From the NCBI GenBank assembly GCA_021325145.1, contig JAJPHR010000070.1:42999-106998 (forward strand): 64,000 nt of DNA. Direction: 5' to 3'. The translations under genes and the position numbers were made by a program. The notes beneath the pieces were generated by a model. It saw only the letters and a program-made list of their open reading frames with translations. It had not been told where the DNA came from and made no database searches. This document shows, in pieces, positions 33,422 to 41,086 of this stretch (position 1 is the stretch's first letter; each line of letters begins with the position of its first letter). This DNA comes from Verrucomicrobiota bacterium. GTDB taxonomy: Bacteria; Verrucomicrobiota; Verrucomicrobiia; Limisphaerales; Pedosphaeraceae.

Positions 33422-33634
33422 ATGAACATTGAGAAGAAAGTAATCATTCTGGAACCTCTGTTGGAGGAACGCGCCGGCGATCTGAACGCTTACCAATGTG
33501 GGGAACTGGCTGCGGTTTATGAGCGGTGGGCTCGCCAGCTCCGGGTGAAGCAGGCGATGTTGATGAAATACCAGCGGCCTTTTCTGCACTGGGGGCTGAA
33601 GCAACTGCAAGCTTCTCTGCTTCGGTTAAACTAG
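33422..33634 (+). CDS. Small helical protein, antisense to the repressor tail
   Basis: The 70-residue frame (MNIEKKVIILEPLLEERAGD, YERWARQLRVKQAMLMKYQR) reads like a helical protein, with the WARQL pattern seen in short verrucomicrobial phage proteins. It overlaps the 3' third of the repressor gene on the other strand. That end of the repressor is of low complexity, so the two readings compete for about 190 bases. Either could be real. I give this one even odds. Confidence 0.4.
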   Translation: MNIEKKVIILEPLLEERAGDLNAYQCGELAAVYERWARQLRVKQAMLMKYQRPFLHWGLKQLQASLLRLN

Positions 33635-34004
33635 GCTTTTTGAGCCTGGCCGCGTGATATGTCTGGATGACATCACGCACAACCATGAACCGCTCGGGAG
33701 AAGATTCGCGGATTTCCTCCAATTGCTTGGCCGCGGCTTTCACCTCGTTCGACTCCGTTCCGTAAGCGGCTTCTTCGGAGGTTGGATACGTTTGAAGCGA
33801 ACGCTCAATTTCCTCCACCTTCCGCAACAGCTTGAACGTGGGCGGCTTCTTGCCCGATTCGACCAAATACACGTAGTTTCCTGAAACCCCCAGGCGCTCG
33901 GCCATTTCATCCTGCGTCGATCTTAGCCTAAAGCGCAGAGTTTTCAGCCTTTCCGGGAGGTTAGAAAAAGTCTCACTTTCTTGTTGACTTGCTCTAACTT
34001 TCAT
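33444..34004 (-). CDS. HTH (XRE/Cro-C1 type) phage repressor
   Basis: The protein has 186 residues. A C1-type helix-turn-helix lies at about 17-75 (LKTLRFRLRSTQDEMAERLG, VSGNYVYLVESGKKPPTFKLLRKVEEIE). A helical segment follows and then a serine/proline/alanine-rich tail after residue 130. There is no S24 peptidase domain, so induction would not be LexA-like self-cleavage. It faces the early operon with only 20 bases between the two start codons, and TCTAACTTT repeats surround them, which is the layout of a lysogeny switch. Confidence 0.82.
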   Translation of the reverse strand: MKVRASQQESETFSNLPERLKTLRFRLRSTQDEMAERLGVSGNYVYLVESGKKPPTFKLLRKVEEIERSLQTYPTSEEAAYGTESNEVKAAAKQLEEIRESSPERFMVVRDVIQTYHAARLKKPSLTEAEKLAVASAPSAEKAAGISSTSPASPGAGEPTAHKPQPVPHIGKRSDRRRVPPTEVPE

Positions 34005-34050
34005 CTAACTTTTCAAGTAAACAGATGCACACTAACAAAAGTCTAACTCC
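33971..34050. promoter_or_regulatory. Lysogeny switch: repeated operator-like boxes and early promoter
   Basis: TCTAACTTT occurs at 33,993-34,001 and 34,004-34,012, with variants TCTCACTTT at 33,971-33,979 and TCTAACTCC at 34,042-34,050. The first three steps are 22 and 11 bases, close to two and one helical turns. A TTGACT at 33,984-33,989 with TAACTT 16 bases later is a candidate rightward promoter that overlaps the boxes. The boxes flank both divergent start codons. Confidence 0.55.
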
Positions 34051-34222
34051 GAAGGCAAGGCAATTCATGTCTCTGGTGAAGGGTCGCCTGGCTCTGAGGG
34101 GTTTGACGGTTTGTGGGCTGGCTCGGCAGATCAAAAAAAGTCGCAATGCGACAAGCCGCGCCATTAACCGCGGTGAATTTCGCGGTGTCCAAGATCTGAT
34201 CAGCAAGGAGTTGAACCTATGA
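34025..34222 (+). CDS. Cro/Ner-like small DNA-binding protein
   Basis: The 65-residue protein is divergent from the repressor and is the first gene of the early operon. VKGRLALRGLTVCGLARQIK followed by SRNATSRAINRGEFRGVQDL fits a helix-turn-helix with a recognition helix rich in Arg, Asn and Ser. Mu has the small repressor Ner in this position, and this protein probably plays the same part by turning down the leftward promoter. The family match is by position and by the helix pattern. Confidence 0.65.
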   Translation: MHTNKSLTPKARQFMSLVKGRLALRGLTVCGLARQIKKSRNATSRAINRGEFRGVQDLISKELNL

Positions 34223-34452
34223 GCAAGGACCAGGCAACCAAGATCATCGCGCACGCGGTGATGGAATTAGCCGAGGCCAAACCTCTCACCGAGCGTGCGC
34301 GTTTGTTCCGCGCTTTGAGCCTGCTGCTTCCTCCCGCGGAAAAGTTCGAAGCCGAACGAACCGCGTGGACTTACGAAGAGGCGGAAAGGCAGCAGCTCAA
34401 GTTCGAAGCGATGGTGAGTGTCCCTCGCGAAGGAGATGGAAACGGCCAATGA
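34219..34452 (+). CDS. Small helical early protein of unknown function
   Basis: The 77-residue protein overlaps the previous gene by ATGA. It is helical and charged (TKIIAHAVMELAEAKPLTER, YEEAERQQLKFEAMVSVPRE). No family is visible. It lies in the early operon between the Cro-like and ParB-like genes. Its own TGA overlaps an ATG at 34449 that opens a 58-codon frame running into the ParB-like gene. That frame is not called separately. Confidence 0.55.
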   Translation: MSKDQATKIIAHAVMELAEAKPLTERARLFRALSLLLPPAEKFEAERTAWTYEEAERQQLKFEAMVSVPREGDGNGQ

Positions 34453-34533
34453 ACCAGCCACTAAACAACGTGGAGACGCTGAGAATTTCTGTGAGTGCAA
34501 GCACTGCTTTCAACCAACAAACCGAGCCTAACC

Positions 34534-35397
34534 ATGCCCCATCTGACCGCGCAGAACTTAGCCGACCCACAAGACTTGACTGTCCATCCCATGAGGAAAA
34601 CGGAACCAGAACTGAGCAAGGATGATCCGCGATTTGTGGCCCTGGTGGATGATGTTCACCAGCGCGGGATTTTATATCCGTTGCTGATCGTCGAGATCGA
34701 GGAGCAAGGGCGCACTCGGCGTTTGATCGTGGATGGCCGCAAGCGCTGGCGGGCCGCGAAGCAGCTCGGAATGGGCCAGCTTCCCTGGCAACCGGTGGCT
34801 GAAAACGAGGTTGCTGGAGTGATTCTTTCCTGCCTGATCCAAAGAGGGCATTTCACGAAGTCAGCGCTGGCGTATTTGGCCTATCCGTTAATGTCGATTG
34901 CCCACGATGAGGCGGTGCGTCGTCGCCTGCAAAACCTGCGAAAAGGCCAACAAACTCCCGAAGTGCAGGGAGTGCAGTTCGGGAAAAGGGTGGAGGACTT
35001 TGCCGACAAAATTGGCGTGTCCTGCCGGCTCTATCTTGAGGCCAGGCGCGTCCATGAAATCTTCCGCCAAGACCCCGAATACAAGGCTCAAATGGAACCC
35101 CGCATTTTGGCGCAACCCATCGGTGGGGAACATGAGTCTAAGCGGCCAGTTGGTTTGGGTGCCGTGGTGGCCGGCTGGGGCGGTCGCGGGAACAAGGACA
35201 AGATTCGCGTGGATCGGCGGCAGCTTGATTTGTTCGAGGATGCGGTTTGCTCGCTCGTGATTCGCTGGCAGAAGTTACCGCAGGACGAACGAACTGCGGC
35301 GCTGCGCAACCAGGTGGCGGCGATGCCGCAGGATTTGCGCGAGGAAATGGCGGACGCGCTGCGGCTGGCTGCGAGCAAGAAGGAGGTAAAAGCGTGA
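34534..35397 (+). CDS. ParB/Srx-fold domain protein
   Basis: The protein has 287 residues from ATG 34534; a GTG at 34495 is an alternative start. Residues about 10-110 form a ParB N-terminal (ParB/sulfiredoxin) fold: LTVHPMRKTEPELSKDDPRF, VDDVHQRGILYPLLIVEIEE and RLIVDGRKRWRAAKQLG, the last being the GxRRxxAA-like box. A helical middle and a basic tail follow. Chromosome ParB binds CTP and parS sites, but phage versions act in early DNA events or as nucleases. In Mu no such gene lies before the transposase, so the place is notable. It overlaps the next gene by GTGA. Confidence 0.75.
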   Translation: MPHLTAQNLADPQDLTVHPMRKTEPELSKDDPRFVALVDDVHQRGILYPLLIVEIEEQGRTRRLIVDGRKRWRAAKQLGMGQLPWQPVAENEVAGVILSCLIQRGHFTKSALAYLAYPLMSIAHDEAVRRRLQNLRKGQQTPEVQGVQFGKRVEDFADKIGVSCRLYLEARRVHEIFRQDPEYKAQMEPRILAQPIGGEHESKRPVGLGAVVAGWGGRGNKDKIRVDRRQLDLFEDAVCSLVIRWQKLPQDERTAALRNQVAAMPQDLREEMADALRLAASKKEVKA

Positions 35398-35597
35398 ATA
35401 CCAAACAGGAGATTGTCGCCCGATACCAAGAACTGCGCGTGGAAGGCGTGCCTCGCGCTCGCGCTGCGCGGTTGCTTGGTATCCCTGCTTCGACGCTCAG
35501 GAACTGGCAGGTTGAACCGAAGCTGCAAGTCGTTCGTGTGGATTCGAACGCGCTCAAGCGCCGCATTGCCAAGCGTATCAGGGAGGAACAGCGATGA
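35394..35597 (+). CDS. Small HTH protein upstream of the transposase
   Basis: The 67-residue protein starts at GTG 35394, overlapping the TGA of the ParB-like gene. IVARYQELRVEGVPRARAAR followed by LLGIPASTLRNWQVEP is a transposase-type helix-turn-helix, and a basic C-terminus (LKRRIAKRIREEQR) follows. Its stop overlaps the ATG of the transposase, so it is coupled to it. It may be a DNA-binding accessory subunit of transposition. Confidence 0.65.
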   Translation: MNTKQEIVARYQELRVEGVPRARAARLLGIPASTLRNWQVEPKLQVVRVDSNALKRRIAKRIREEQR

Positions 35598-37567
35598 TCG
35601 CGCCGATTGGATTTCCTCAACAGGATTTAAGCGCGGGGTCAGCTATGGACCGCCCGGAGGGATCAACCGGGTTGGAAACTCGCGCAGAAGCCGATGCAGT
35701 CCAGCAGACGGCGGCCGCGCTGACGCGTTCGGAAGAGTATCGCGTCAATGAGGCGAATCGCCGGCATGCCATTCTTGAAACCTATAACGCGCTGGTGCAT
35801 GAACAGGGCAAGTCCAAGAAGCAGGCCGCGAAGGAAGTGGGCGAGTCGGTGACCACCATCTGGCGCTGGCGCAAGGCGTTCGCGGAGGATGGGTTTAACG
35901 GTCTTTTGCCGGAGACGGACAAATGCGGCCGGCCATCCACGCTGAAGAAGCTGGGCATCGATCAGGAGACGATCAATCAGATCCGCGGGCTGAACCTCGA
36001 TACGAACTCCACCACGACGGCGCTGCGCTTGTTCGCGCAGACGGACAAGTGTCCCGAGCAGCTCGCGGCCGTCATCCTCGACCCGAACCGTTGCAGCAAG
36101 CATGCGTTGCCGCCTTCGTTGCGCCGGGCGGTGATGGTAAGCCGCAACGAGAAGCTGGCGCACCAGGGCCAGCGGGCGTTGAACCTCGGCGGGATTTGGA
36201 TTCCACGGAAATTGGATATTTTGCCGGGGGACATTTTTTGCAGCGACGACACAACCCCAATCTGGGCTTGGTGGACACCATGGCATGAGTGCGAGGAATA
36301 CCCCTTCGGCGTAAAGCTGCTGCAGGGCCAGCTTCTGCCGGTCATCGATGTGGCGAGCCAGGCCGCGATTGCCTACGCGCTGATATGCCGCGAGGCGGGT
36401 TCCTATCGGGCCTGTGACATCTGGGCTTTGTTCGGGCATGTGTTTGATACGGTCGGTTTGCCTCGGCTGGGCTTTCAATTGGAACGTGGGAGTTGGGAAG
36501 CGAACCTGATTGCCGGCATGCCGGTCGAGTATCAGGAAGGCGAAGCCACAATGTCGCGGAGGGTTGGCGGGCTGAGGCAATTGCCAACGAACATCACAGC
36601 CTGGCATCGTGAGAAGCTCGGTGTGGAACATTGTTTTCCAAAGACGCTGCAGACGTGGACTTCCTACCTGCCAAAGACCAAGAGCATTGAGGCATTTTTC
36701 AATCGCAGCCAGACGCTGGAAGGAACGCTCTGGGGTTGCCTGGGCCGTGATCAGATGCGCAAGCCGTTCGAGAAAGCGAAGAGGCTATATGAGCAATGCC
36801 GGCGCGAACGCTCGAAGGTCGATCCGCGAGACCATTTCCTGTCGCAGACGGAAATGATGACGAGGCTGAACGGGCTATTCGAATACCTCAACAACGAGCC
36901 AATGGAGGGTGAAGTGTTCGCGGGAATTCCGCAGAAGATATTTGAGCAGGCCCGAGCGGAGTATCCGCTGCTGCAGCTCCCCGAGGAGAGCGCCTGGCTT
37001 TACAAGCGGGACTGGCGCAAAGTCACGATTACGCAAGGATGGGCGCGGGTGCGTCTGACGGATGAACTGACCAACTTGCGCTACTCTTTGTTCTACACAA
37101 ACCCCACGGTTTTTGCGCGGCATGATGTCGAGGGGCAGGAGGTCTTCGTTTATTACGACAAACAGAATTTCGAACAACCTGCGCAAATCATCCTCGCCCG
37201 GACCGGAGAATGGCTCTGCGAGGCCAAGTATGAGGACCGGCGCGGGACGTTCCTGGGTGGGGATAAGAGCGGACATGATGTGCACAAGCTATGGAAAGGT
37301 GCGGTCATGCAGGGATACGGCACGATTGTGAAGCACGCGCCCAGCCGGCAAGTGCCGGAGGAAATCAAGGCGCGCAGGGAACACGCCAAGGCACTGAAGC
37401 GTGAAGAGCGTCAAGCGTCGAGCGTGGTCGCGCCGCGAGTGCCGGCCAGTCCCGAGCCTGAAGCCGCGCCCATCATTCCGGACGCTGGCAACGCCATGCA
37501 GCGCCAGCGCGAGCGCCTGGCCAGGCAGGCCGCGCAGGCACGCAAGCTCATGCTGATTTCGGAGTAG
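35594..37567 (+). CDS. MuA-type DDE transposase
   Basis: The 657-residue protein has an N-terminal helix-turn-helix (KSKKQAAKEVGESVTTIWRW near 73-92). A second DNA-binding region follows, then an RNase H-fold core. The first acidic site is ILPGDIFCSDDTTPIW (Asp218/Asp219) and the last is KTKSIEAFFNR (Glu366). The middle site, where Mu and relatives have an Asp-Asn-Gly, reads LERGSWEANLI with Glu297, so it may use a DEE triad. A beta-barrel and Mu-type C-terminal domain follow, ending in a basic AKALKREERQ helix, which would contact the MuB-like protein. It performs strand transfer and replicative integration of the phage. Confidence 0.85.
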   Translation: MIAPIGFPQQDLSAGSAMDRPEGSTGLETRAEADAVQQTAAALTRSEEYRVNEANRRHAILETYNALVHEQGKSKKQAAKEVGESVTTIWRWRKAFAEDGFNGLLPETDKCGRPSTLKKLGIDQETINQIRGLNLDTNSTTTALRLFAQTDKCPEQLAAVILDPNRCSKHALPPSLRRAVMVSRNEKLAHQGQRALNLGGIWIPRKLDILPGDIFCSDDTTPIWAWWTPWHECEEYPFGVKLLQGQLLPVIDVASQAAIAYALICREAGSYRACDIWALFGHVFDTVGLPRLGFQLERGSWEANLIAGMPVEYQEGEATMSRRVGGLRQLPTNITAWHREKLGVEHCFPKTLQTWTSYLPKTKSIEAFFNRSQTLEGTLWGCLGRDQMRKPFEKAKRLYEQCRRERSKVDPRDHFLSQTEMMTRLNGLFEYLNNEPMEGEVFAGIPQKIFEQARAEYPLLQLPEESAWLYKRDWRKVTITQGWARVRLTDELTNLRYSLFYTNPTVFARHDVEGQEVFVYYDKQNFEQPAQIILARTGEWLCEAKYEDRRGTFLGGDKSGHDVHKLWKGAVMQGYGTIVKHAPSRQVPEEIKARREHAKALKREERQASSVVAPRVPASPEPEAAPIIPDAGNAMQRQRERLARQAAQARKLMLISE

Positions 37568-37596
37568 AAAAAACAAAACAACAACAGGAGAAACTG

Positions 37597-37857
37597 ATGA
37601 AAACGAAACAAAATCCGAGGCCGGAAGCCCGAGCCCCGAAGACGGAAAGTCGGACTCTGCCGCCACAATGGCCACGAATCACGCCAATCGTTCCGGGCTT
37701 TGCAGTGGGACGGTTTCCACGTTCAAAGTCCAGGAAGCGTGCTCTTCCCATCCTCTTTCTGTCGCTCGCGCTGACGGCGCTGACTGGCTGTGATTGGAAC
37801 AGCCTGGGCATCGGCGACTTTCCGCCGAAGCATCCGAATAATCAACCGGGCCGCTGA
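37597..37857 (+). CDS. Small phage lipoprotein with long basic N-terminus
   Basis: The 86-residue protein starts seven bases after AGGAG. Residues 1-45 are basic and proline-rich. A hydrophobic segment (RALPILFLSLALTALTGC) with lipobox LTGC and Cys65 follows, and the mature part has only 22 residues (DWNSLGIGDFPPKHPNNQPG). Such short lipoproteins are found in phages as entry-blocking or outer spanin-like proteins, but this one lies in the early operon. Its function is unknown. Confidence 0.5.
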   Translation: MKTKQNPRPEARAPKTESRTLPPQWPRITPIVPGFAVGRFPRSKSRKRALPILFLSLALTALTGCDWNSLGIGDFPPKHPNNQPGR

Positions 37858-37905
37858 ATTCATCAACAAGGTTCGAACACGTTCAACCCAAACCGCAATA
37901 AACCC

Positions 37906-38991
37906 ATGGAAAATAAAGTAGATGGCCGAGTGAACAATGGAGGGCACAGAATCCTTCAGTTGGAAACGTCAAAATTGGAAGAGGTGTCCCAAACCTATCC
38001 GGAGCAGATGCGCGAGCCGTTGATTTGGCTCGGAGGCTATGTCCTGCATGAATGCTCGCGAAACCTCGACATTCTGGAGAAGCGAGTCAAGGATCTGAAA
38101 TTCACCACCACCGCGGACACTTTCAGCAAGATTTTGCGCGGACGGTGGAACAAGGACGCGAACGGCAAAGCACTCGACGCGCCGGTAATGAAGCTCAACA
38201 ACTTTCTGGAAATCGTGGAGAAGTTGCGCGAGTTGAGCCGCATCACGAAGCTGGCCGGAAAGATCGCCTTTGTGGAGACGGACACTTGGTTTGCGATCAA
38301 GGATTATATCGACGTGCGCCGCTCTGCTGAGCGCGTTTGCAAGTTTGGCTTCATCACAGGGCCGACCGGCGCGCAGAAGACCGCGTGCTTCCAGCACTAC
38401 TCAGCGGTGAACAATCACGGCTGCTGCGTCTGGATGGAATCGCCTTCCCGTCCCAGCTTCAGCCAGTTCGTTACCGATTTGGCGCACTGCTACGGCATCA
38501 GCACTTCCTGGACGCTGGCCAAGAAAATGACCCGCATCCGCGAATGCGTCAATGCGAGCCGGACCATCATCATCGACAACGTGCAGCGGTTGTATCGGGC
38601 CGCGGACGGCGGGAACCAGGAGATTTTCGGCTATACCCAGAAGCTGCAGGACGAGACCGATTGCACTGTGATCTTTAGCGCAACGCCGGACTTCAAGGGC
38701 AAATTCATCAGCGGCGTTGATAAGGGCTATTTCGAGCAGTTTGTCGGCCGATGCGGTGGCGAGAACGAGTTCCTTGAATTGCCGCCTTATACGCCTCGGC
38801 AAGACGCGCTGCAGATCGCGGATGCATTCGGTCTGCTGGAGGCCGAAAAGCACGCAAAATACCTGACGGACATTGCCACCAGGCCGGGACGCATCCGTGT
38901 GTATTTTCAGTCGTTTCAGAGTGCGAAACAACTGGCCAATGGCGAGAAACTCACCATCGATCATTTGCGCGCTGCGCTCGGGGAGGATTGA
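37906..38991 (+). CDS. MuB-type AAA ATPase (transposition target protein)
   Basis: The protein has 361 residues. The first 140 are helical and DNA-binding (DTFSKILRGRW, VMKLNNFLEIVEKLRELSRI). The ATPase core has FITGPTGAQKTACFQHY at 149-165, where Gln replaces the usual Gly of the Walker A loop, and TIIIDNVQRLY at 220-230, where Asn follows the Walker B Asp instead of Glu. An Arg finger may lie in VGRCGGENEF. The C-terminal helices end in a LTIDHLRAALG helix. It follows the transposase as MuB follows MuA, and would choose target DNA and activate strand transfer. Confidence 0.8.
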   Translation: MENKVDGRVNNGGHRILQLETSKLEEVSQTYPEQMREPLIWLGGYVLHECSRNLDILEKRVKDLKFTTTADTFSKILRGRWNKDANGKALDAPVMKLNNFLEIVEKLRELSRITKLAGKIAFVETDTWFAIKDYIDVRRSAERVCKFGFITGPTGAQKTACFQHYSAVNNHGCCVWMESPSRPSFSQFVTDLAHCYGISTSWTLAKKMTRIRECVNASRTIIIDNVQRLYRAADGGNQEIFGYTQKLQDETDCTVIFSATPDFKGKFISGVDKGYFEQFVGRCGGENEFLELPPYTPRQDALQIADAFGLLEAEKHAKYLTDIATRPGRIRVYFQSFQSAKQLANGEKLTIDHLRAALGED

Positions 38992-39194
38992 TGAGTTACG
39001 AGGACACAAATTGCCCATGTGGCGGCAAAAAGCTGAGGGATACAATGCTTTGCGACGCCTGCGAACAAGAACTCGCCAATCATCCATCGATGAAGGTTTT
39101 CAAAGACCGGTCGCACAAAGTCGATGAACGCAGTCACGCTGCACATGTGCTGGTCACACTTTCACGATCGAGAGGAAGGAGAACCAGGATATGA
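38991..39194 (+). CDS. Small zinc-finger protein
   Basis: The 67-residue protein starts at ATG 38991, overlapping the MuB stop by one base and preceded by GGAGG. CPCGGKKLRDTMLCDACEQE holds two cysteine pairs that would bind a zinc ion. The rest is basic and polar. The next gene overlaps by ATGA. Small zinc-ribbon proteins are common in phage early operons. The exact role is unknown. Confidence 0.6.
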   Translation: MSYEDTNCPCGGKKLRDTMLCDACEQELANHPSMKVFKDRSHKVDERSHAAHVLVTLSRSRGRRTRI

Positions 39195-39553
39195 AAAAAT
39201 CAACGAAGAAATGTTCCACGGGGAACGTCCCGAAAAAGGGTTGGCCGGTGATGTTTACGCTCCTGCACCTGCAGAACGAGCAGGGTGCCTGGTCCGACGT
39301 GGTCATGAAGGGCCAGCCAATAAAGGCGAAGATCAGGCATTTGATGCGCGAGGTGAGGGAGATGTTGAAAGACCCGAAAGACCTGGTCGAACACGCGGAC
39401 GTTCTGCTCCTGCTTTTGGACATCAACCGTCTGTGCGGGTTTACGGCCGATCAACTGATGCTGGCTGCGTCCGCGAAGTTGGCCGTGAACAAGGCGCGGA
39501 AGTGGAACCCGCCCGATAAGGACGGTTGCATCACGCACGTCAAGGGGACCTAA
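39191..39553 (+). CDS. DUF550 (MazG-like) nucleotide pyrophosphohydrolase
   Basis: The 120-residue protein matches DUF550, the dATP/dGTP pyrophosphohydrolase family related to MazG: HLQNEQGAWSD (the QxxWS box), KIRHLMREVREMLKDPKDLV (HxxxExxE helix), EHADVLLLLLDINRLCGF (metal-binding Asp) and ASAKLAVNKARKW followed by THVK. Such enzymes clean up or adjust dNTP pools, and some phages use them when making modified DNA. It overlaps the zinc-finger gene by ATGA. Codons for residues 31-41 (QGAWSDVVMKG) coincide with a 33-bp inverted repeat found again at 59,797. Confidence 0.75.
   Translation: MKKSTKKCSTGNVPKKGWPVMFTLLHLQNEQGAWSDVVMKGQPIKAKIRHLMREVREMLKDPKDLVEHADVLLLLLDINRLCGFTADQLMLAASAKLAVNKARKWNPPDKDGCITHVKGT
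39281..39313 (+). repeat. 33-bp perfect inverted repeat, copy in the DUF550 gene
   Basis: The 33 bases here are the exact reverse complement of 59,797-59,829, 20.5 kb away. In this copy they encode QGAWSDVVMKG, which includes the conserved QxxWS box of DUF550 enzymes, so this is probably the original. Confidence 0.85.
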
Positions 39554-39554
39554 C

Positions 39555-39905
39555 ATGAACACGATCAGCCGCTCGCTAAATCACGTTCGCCACATTGCAG
39601 GGCCGAAGGGCAAGCCGCTGTGCGGCGGCGGCAATGGCGCGAAGACTTCACAGTTCGAGACAGACTTCGAAGACGCGAATTGCAAGGCGTGCGTGGCGTT
39701 GAAGAAGCGGCAGCCGAAGCTGGTGGTTTATTACCGCGGTGTCCATGCCGTGAAGTTTTGCGACCCGACCGATGCCCGCTTGATTTGGGAAGTCACGGCA
39801 CCCGAGAACGGCACGCGGTTCGACACTGAACAGCAGGCACGAGAAACCGCAGCCAAGTATCAGATTAAGGAAGGCGGATACACCCTGGAGAAGTTCAATC
39901 CATGA
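39555..39905 (+). CDS. Phage protein with a His/Cys cluster
   Basis: The 116-residue protein starts nine bases after AAGGGG. Its N-terminal 60 residues hold HVRHIAGPKGKPLCGGG and ANCKACVALKK, a His/Cys set that may bind zinc. The C-terminal half (LVVYYRGVHAVKFCD, ARLIWEVTAPENGTRFDTEQ) looks alpha/beta. I recognise no family. It overlaps the next gene by ATGA. Confidence 0.55.
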   Translation: MNTISRSLNHVRHIAGPKGKPLCGGGNGAKTSQFETDFEDANCKACVALKKRQPKLVVYYRGVHAVKFCDPTDARLIWEVTAPENGTRFDTEQQARETAAKYQIKEGGYTLEKFNP

Positions 39906-40117
39906 AACCCAACCCATTCAAACCAATTGATCCCGAGACTCAGGCCGGCCGCGACGATGCCGCGCATCTATCGTGGTTCGGCCTGGCGGTCGCAGCGGCC
40001 GCGGTCGCATTCGTGATCCTGCCGGTGATGGCCTGGCACTGGCTGTTTAACCGCAGCAAAGCGCCCAAGGCGCAAGATCAGGAACCCGAGCAAATCGTCC
40101 ACGTGCGTTTTAACTGA
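39902..40117 (+). CDS. Small single-pass membrane protein
   Basis: The 71-residue protein has one membrane segment at about 25-48 (FGLAVAAAAVAFVILPVMAW), followed by a basic then acidic cytoplasmic tail. There is no lipobox. It lies in the early operon, so it is unlikely to be a holin. Confidence 0.5.
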   Translation: MKPNPFKPIDPETQAGRDDAAHLSWFGLAVAAAAVAFVILPVMAWHWLFNRSKAPKAQDQEPEQIVHVRFN

Positions 40118-40172
40118 ATTTGACGGCGGAAGAGGTGAGGACCAAAACCGCAAATAACCAAAGGAAACCATA

Positions 40173-40733
40173 ATGAGCAAGCAAGCGAAGGACAACACAG
40201 CCACAGCCGCGGACCAGGCTTCCGCGGATTACAAGAACATGGTCGATCTGCTGGCCGTGTATTCGGAAGCGACCAACCGTCTGGAGGAGCTGCAGACCCA
40301 AGCCAACCGGGACTTCATGGAGTGCATCGACGAACACAAGCCCGAATACGCCATGCTCCAGGAAAAGTTGAACCAGGCGGAGGCTGCGCTCGAAAAGCTC
40401 GGGTTGAAGCATCCCGAATGGTTCGGCAAGAAGAAGAGCATCAAGACGCCTTACGGCGCAGTAAAGTTCCACAAAGCGACGAAGTTGGTTGTGCCGAACG
40501 AGGAGGCCACGCTCCTGCTGATCGAACGTGAGGGCGAAAAGGACGAGGAGTTCATGGCCACTTACACGCGCAAGGTCGTGTCCCTGGATCTGGAGGCCCT
40601 GGCAAAACTGGATGATGAGGAATTGGCGCGCTTCCGGATCAAGCGGGTTACGGAGGAAAAGTTCTCTGTGGAAGCAGCCAGCGTCGATATGGGCAAGGCC
40701 ATTGAAGTGCAGGCCAAAAAGGAGGCGGCGTGA
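40173..40733 (+). CDS. Mu Gam-like host-nuclease inhibitor
   Basis: The 186-residue protein starts after AAAGGA. A helical coiled-coil N-terminus (LAVYSEATNRLEELQTQANR, EKLNQAEAALEKLGLKHPEWF) leads to a basic, strand-rich core (KKSIKTPYGAVKFHKATKLV, then TYTRKVVSLDLEALAKLDDE). This is the layout and length of Mu Gam, a dimer related to Ku that coats DNA ends and blocks RecBCD-type nucleases. Its place after the MuB gene also fits Mu. Confidence 0.82.
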   Translation: MSKQAKDNTATAADQASADYKNMVDLLAVYSEATNRLEELQTQANRDFMECIDEHKPEYAMLQEKLNQAEAALEKLGLKHPEWFGKKKSIKTPYGAVKFHKATKLVVPNEEATLLLIEREGEKDEEFMATYTRKVVSLDLEALAKLDDEELARFRIKRVTEEKFSVEAASVDMGKAIEVQAKKEAA

Positions 40734-41086
40734 AACGGGCCTGGACGGATGTGACCAAGGTTGCCCAGCCAGCGCCGGCCGGCCTGGTCAAGTTGGCGGT
40801 GAACGGTGATAAGGTCAGGCCGATTTTTGAGCCGCATTTCGAGATCATCTCGGATGTTTATGGAATACGGGCGATTCTCGTTCATCGGCCATTGACGACG
40901 CTGCAGACGATTCGTGTGCTCAAGCTGTTCTGCGAGCGTTTTGCCAATGATCCGGAATTGTGCCGGCGCTGGAATCTCCAGTCGGTTTTTTGTGAGCGTG
41001 AATGGGCTAGTGAACAGAAGAAGCGTTCACCCATGCTCAGGCCGAACGGGGTGCGCTTGGCGTTTTGTGAAATGGAAGCGTCATGA
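40730..41086 (+). CDS. Phage protein of unknown function
   Basis: The 118-residue protein starts at GTG 40730, overlapping the Gam stop (GTGA). It seems alpha/beta: VNGDKVRPIFEPHFEIISDV, YGIRAILVHRPLTTLQTIRV and LCRRWNLQSVFCEREWASE. No known family is recognised. Its stop overlaps the ATG of a tiny membrane protein. Confidence 0.5.
   Translation: MKRAWTDVTKVAQPAPAGLVKLAVNGDKVRPIFEPHFEIISDVYGIRAILVHRPLTTLQTIRVLKLFCERFANDPELCRRWNLQSVFCEREWASEQKKRSPMLRPNGVRLAFCEMEAS

Noticed and set aside
34449..34625. 58-codon frame starting in an ATGA overlap before the ParB-like gene
   Set aside because: Most of it overlaps the ParB-like gene out of frame, and the unique part is too short to judge.
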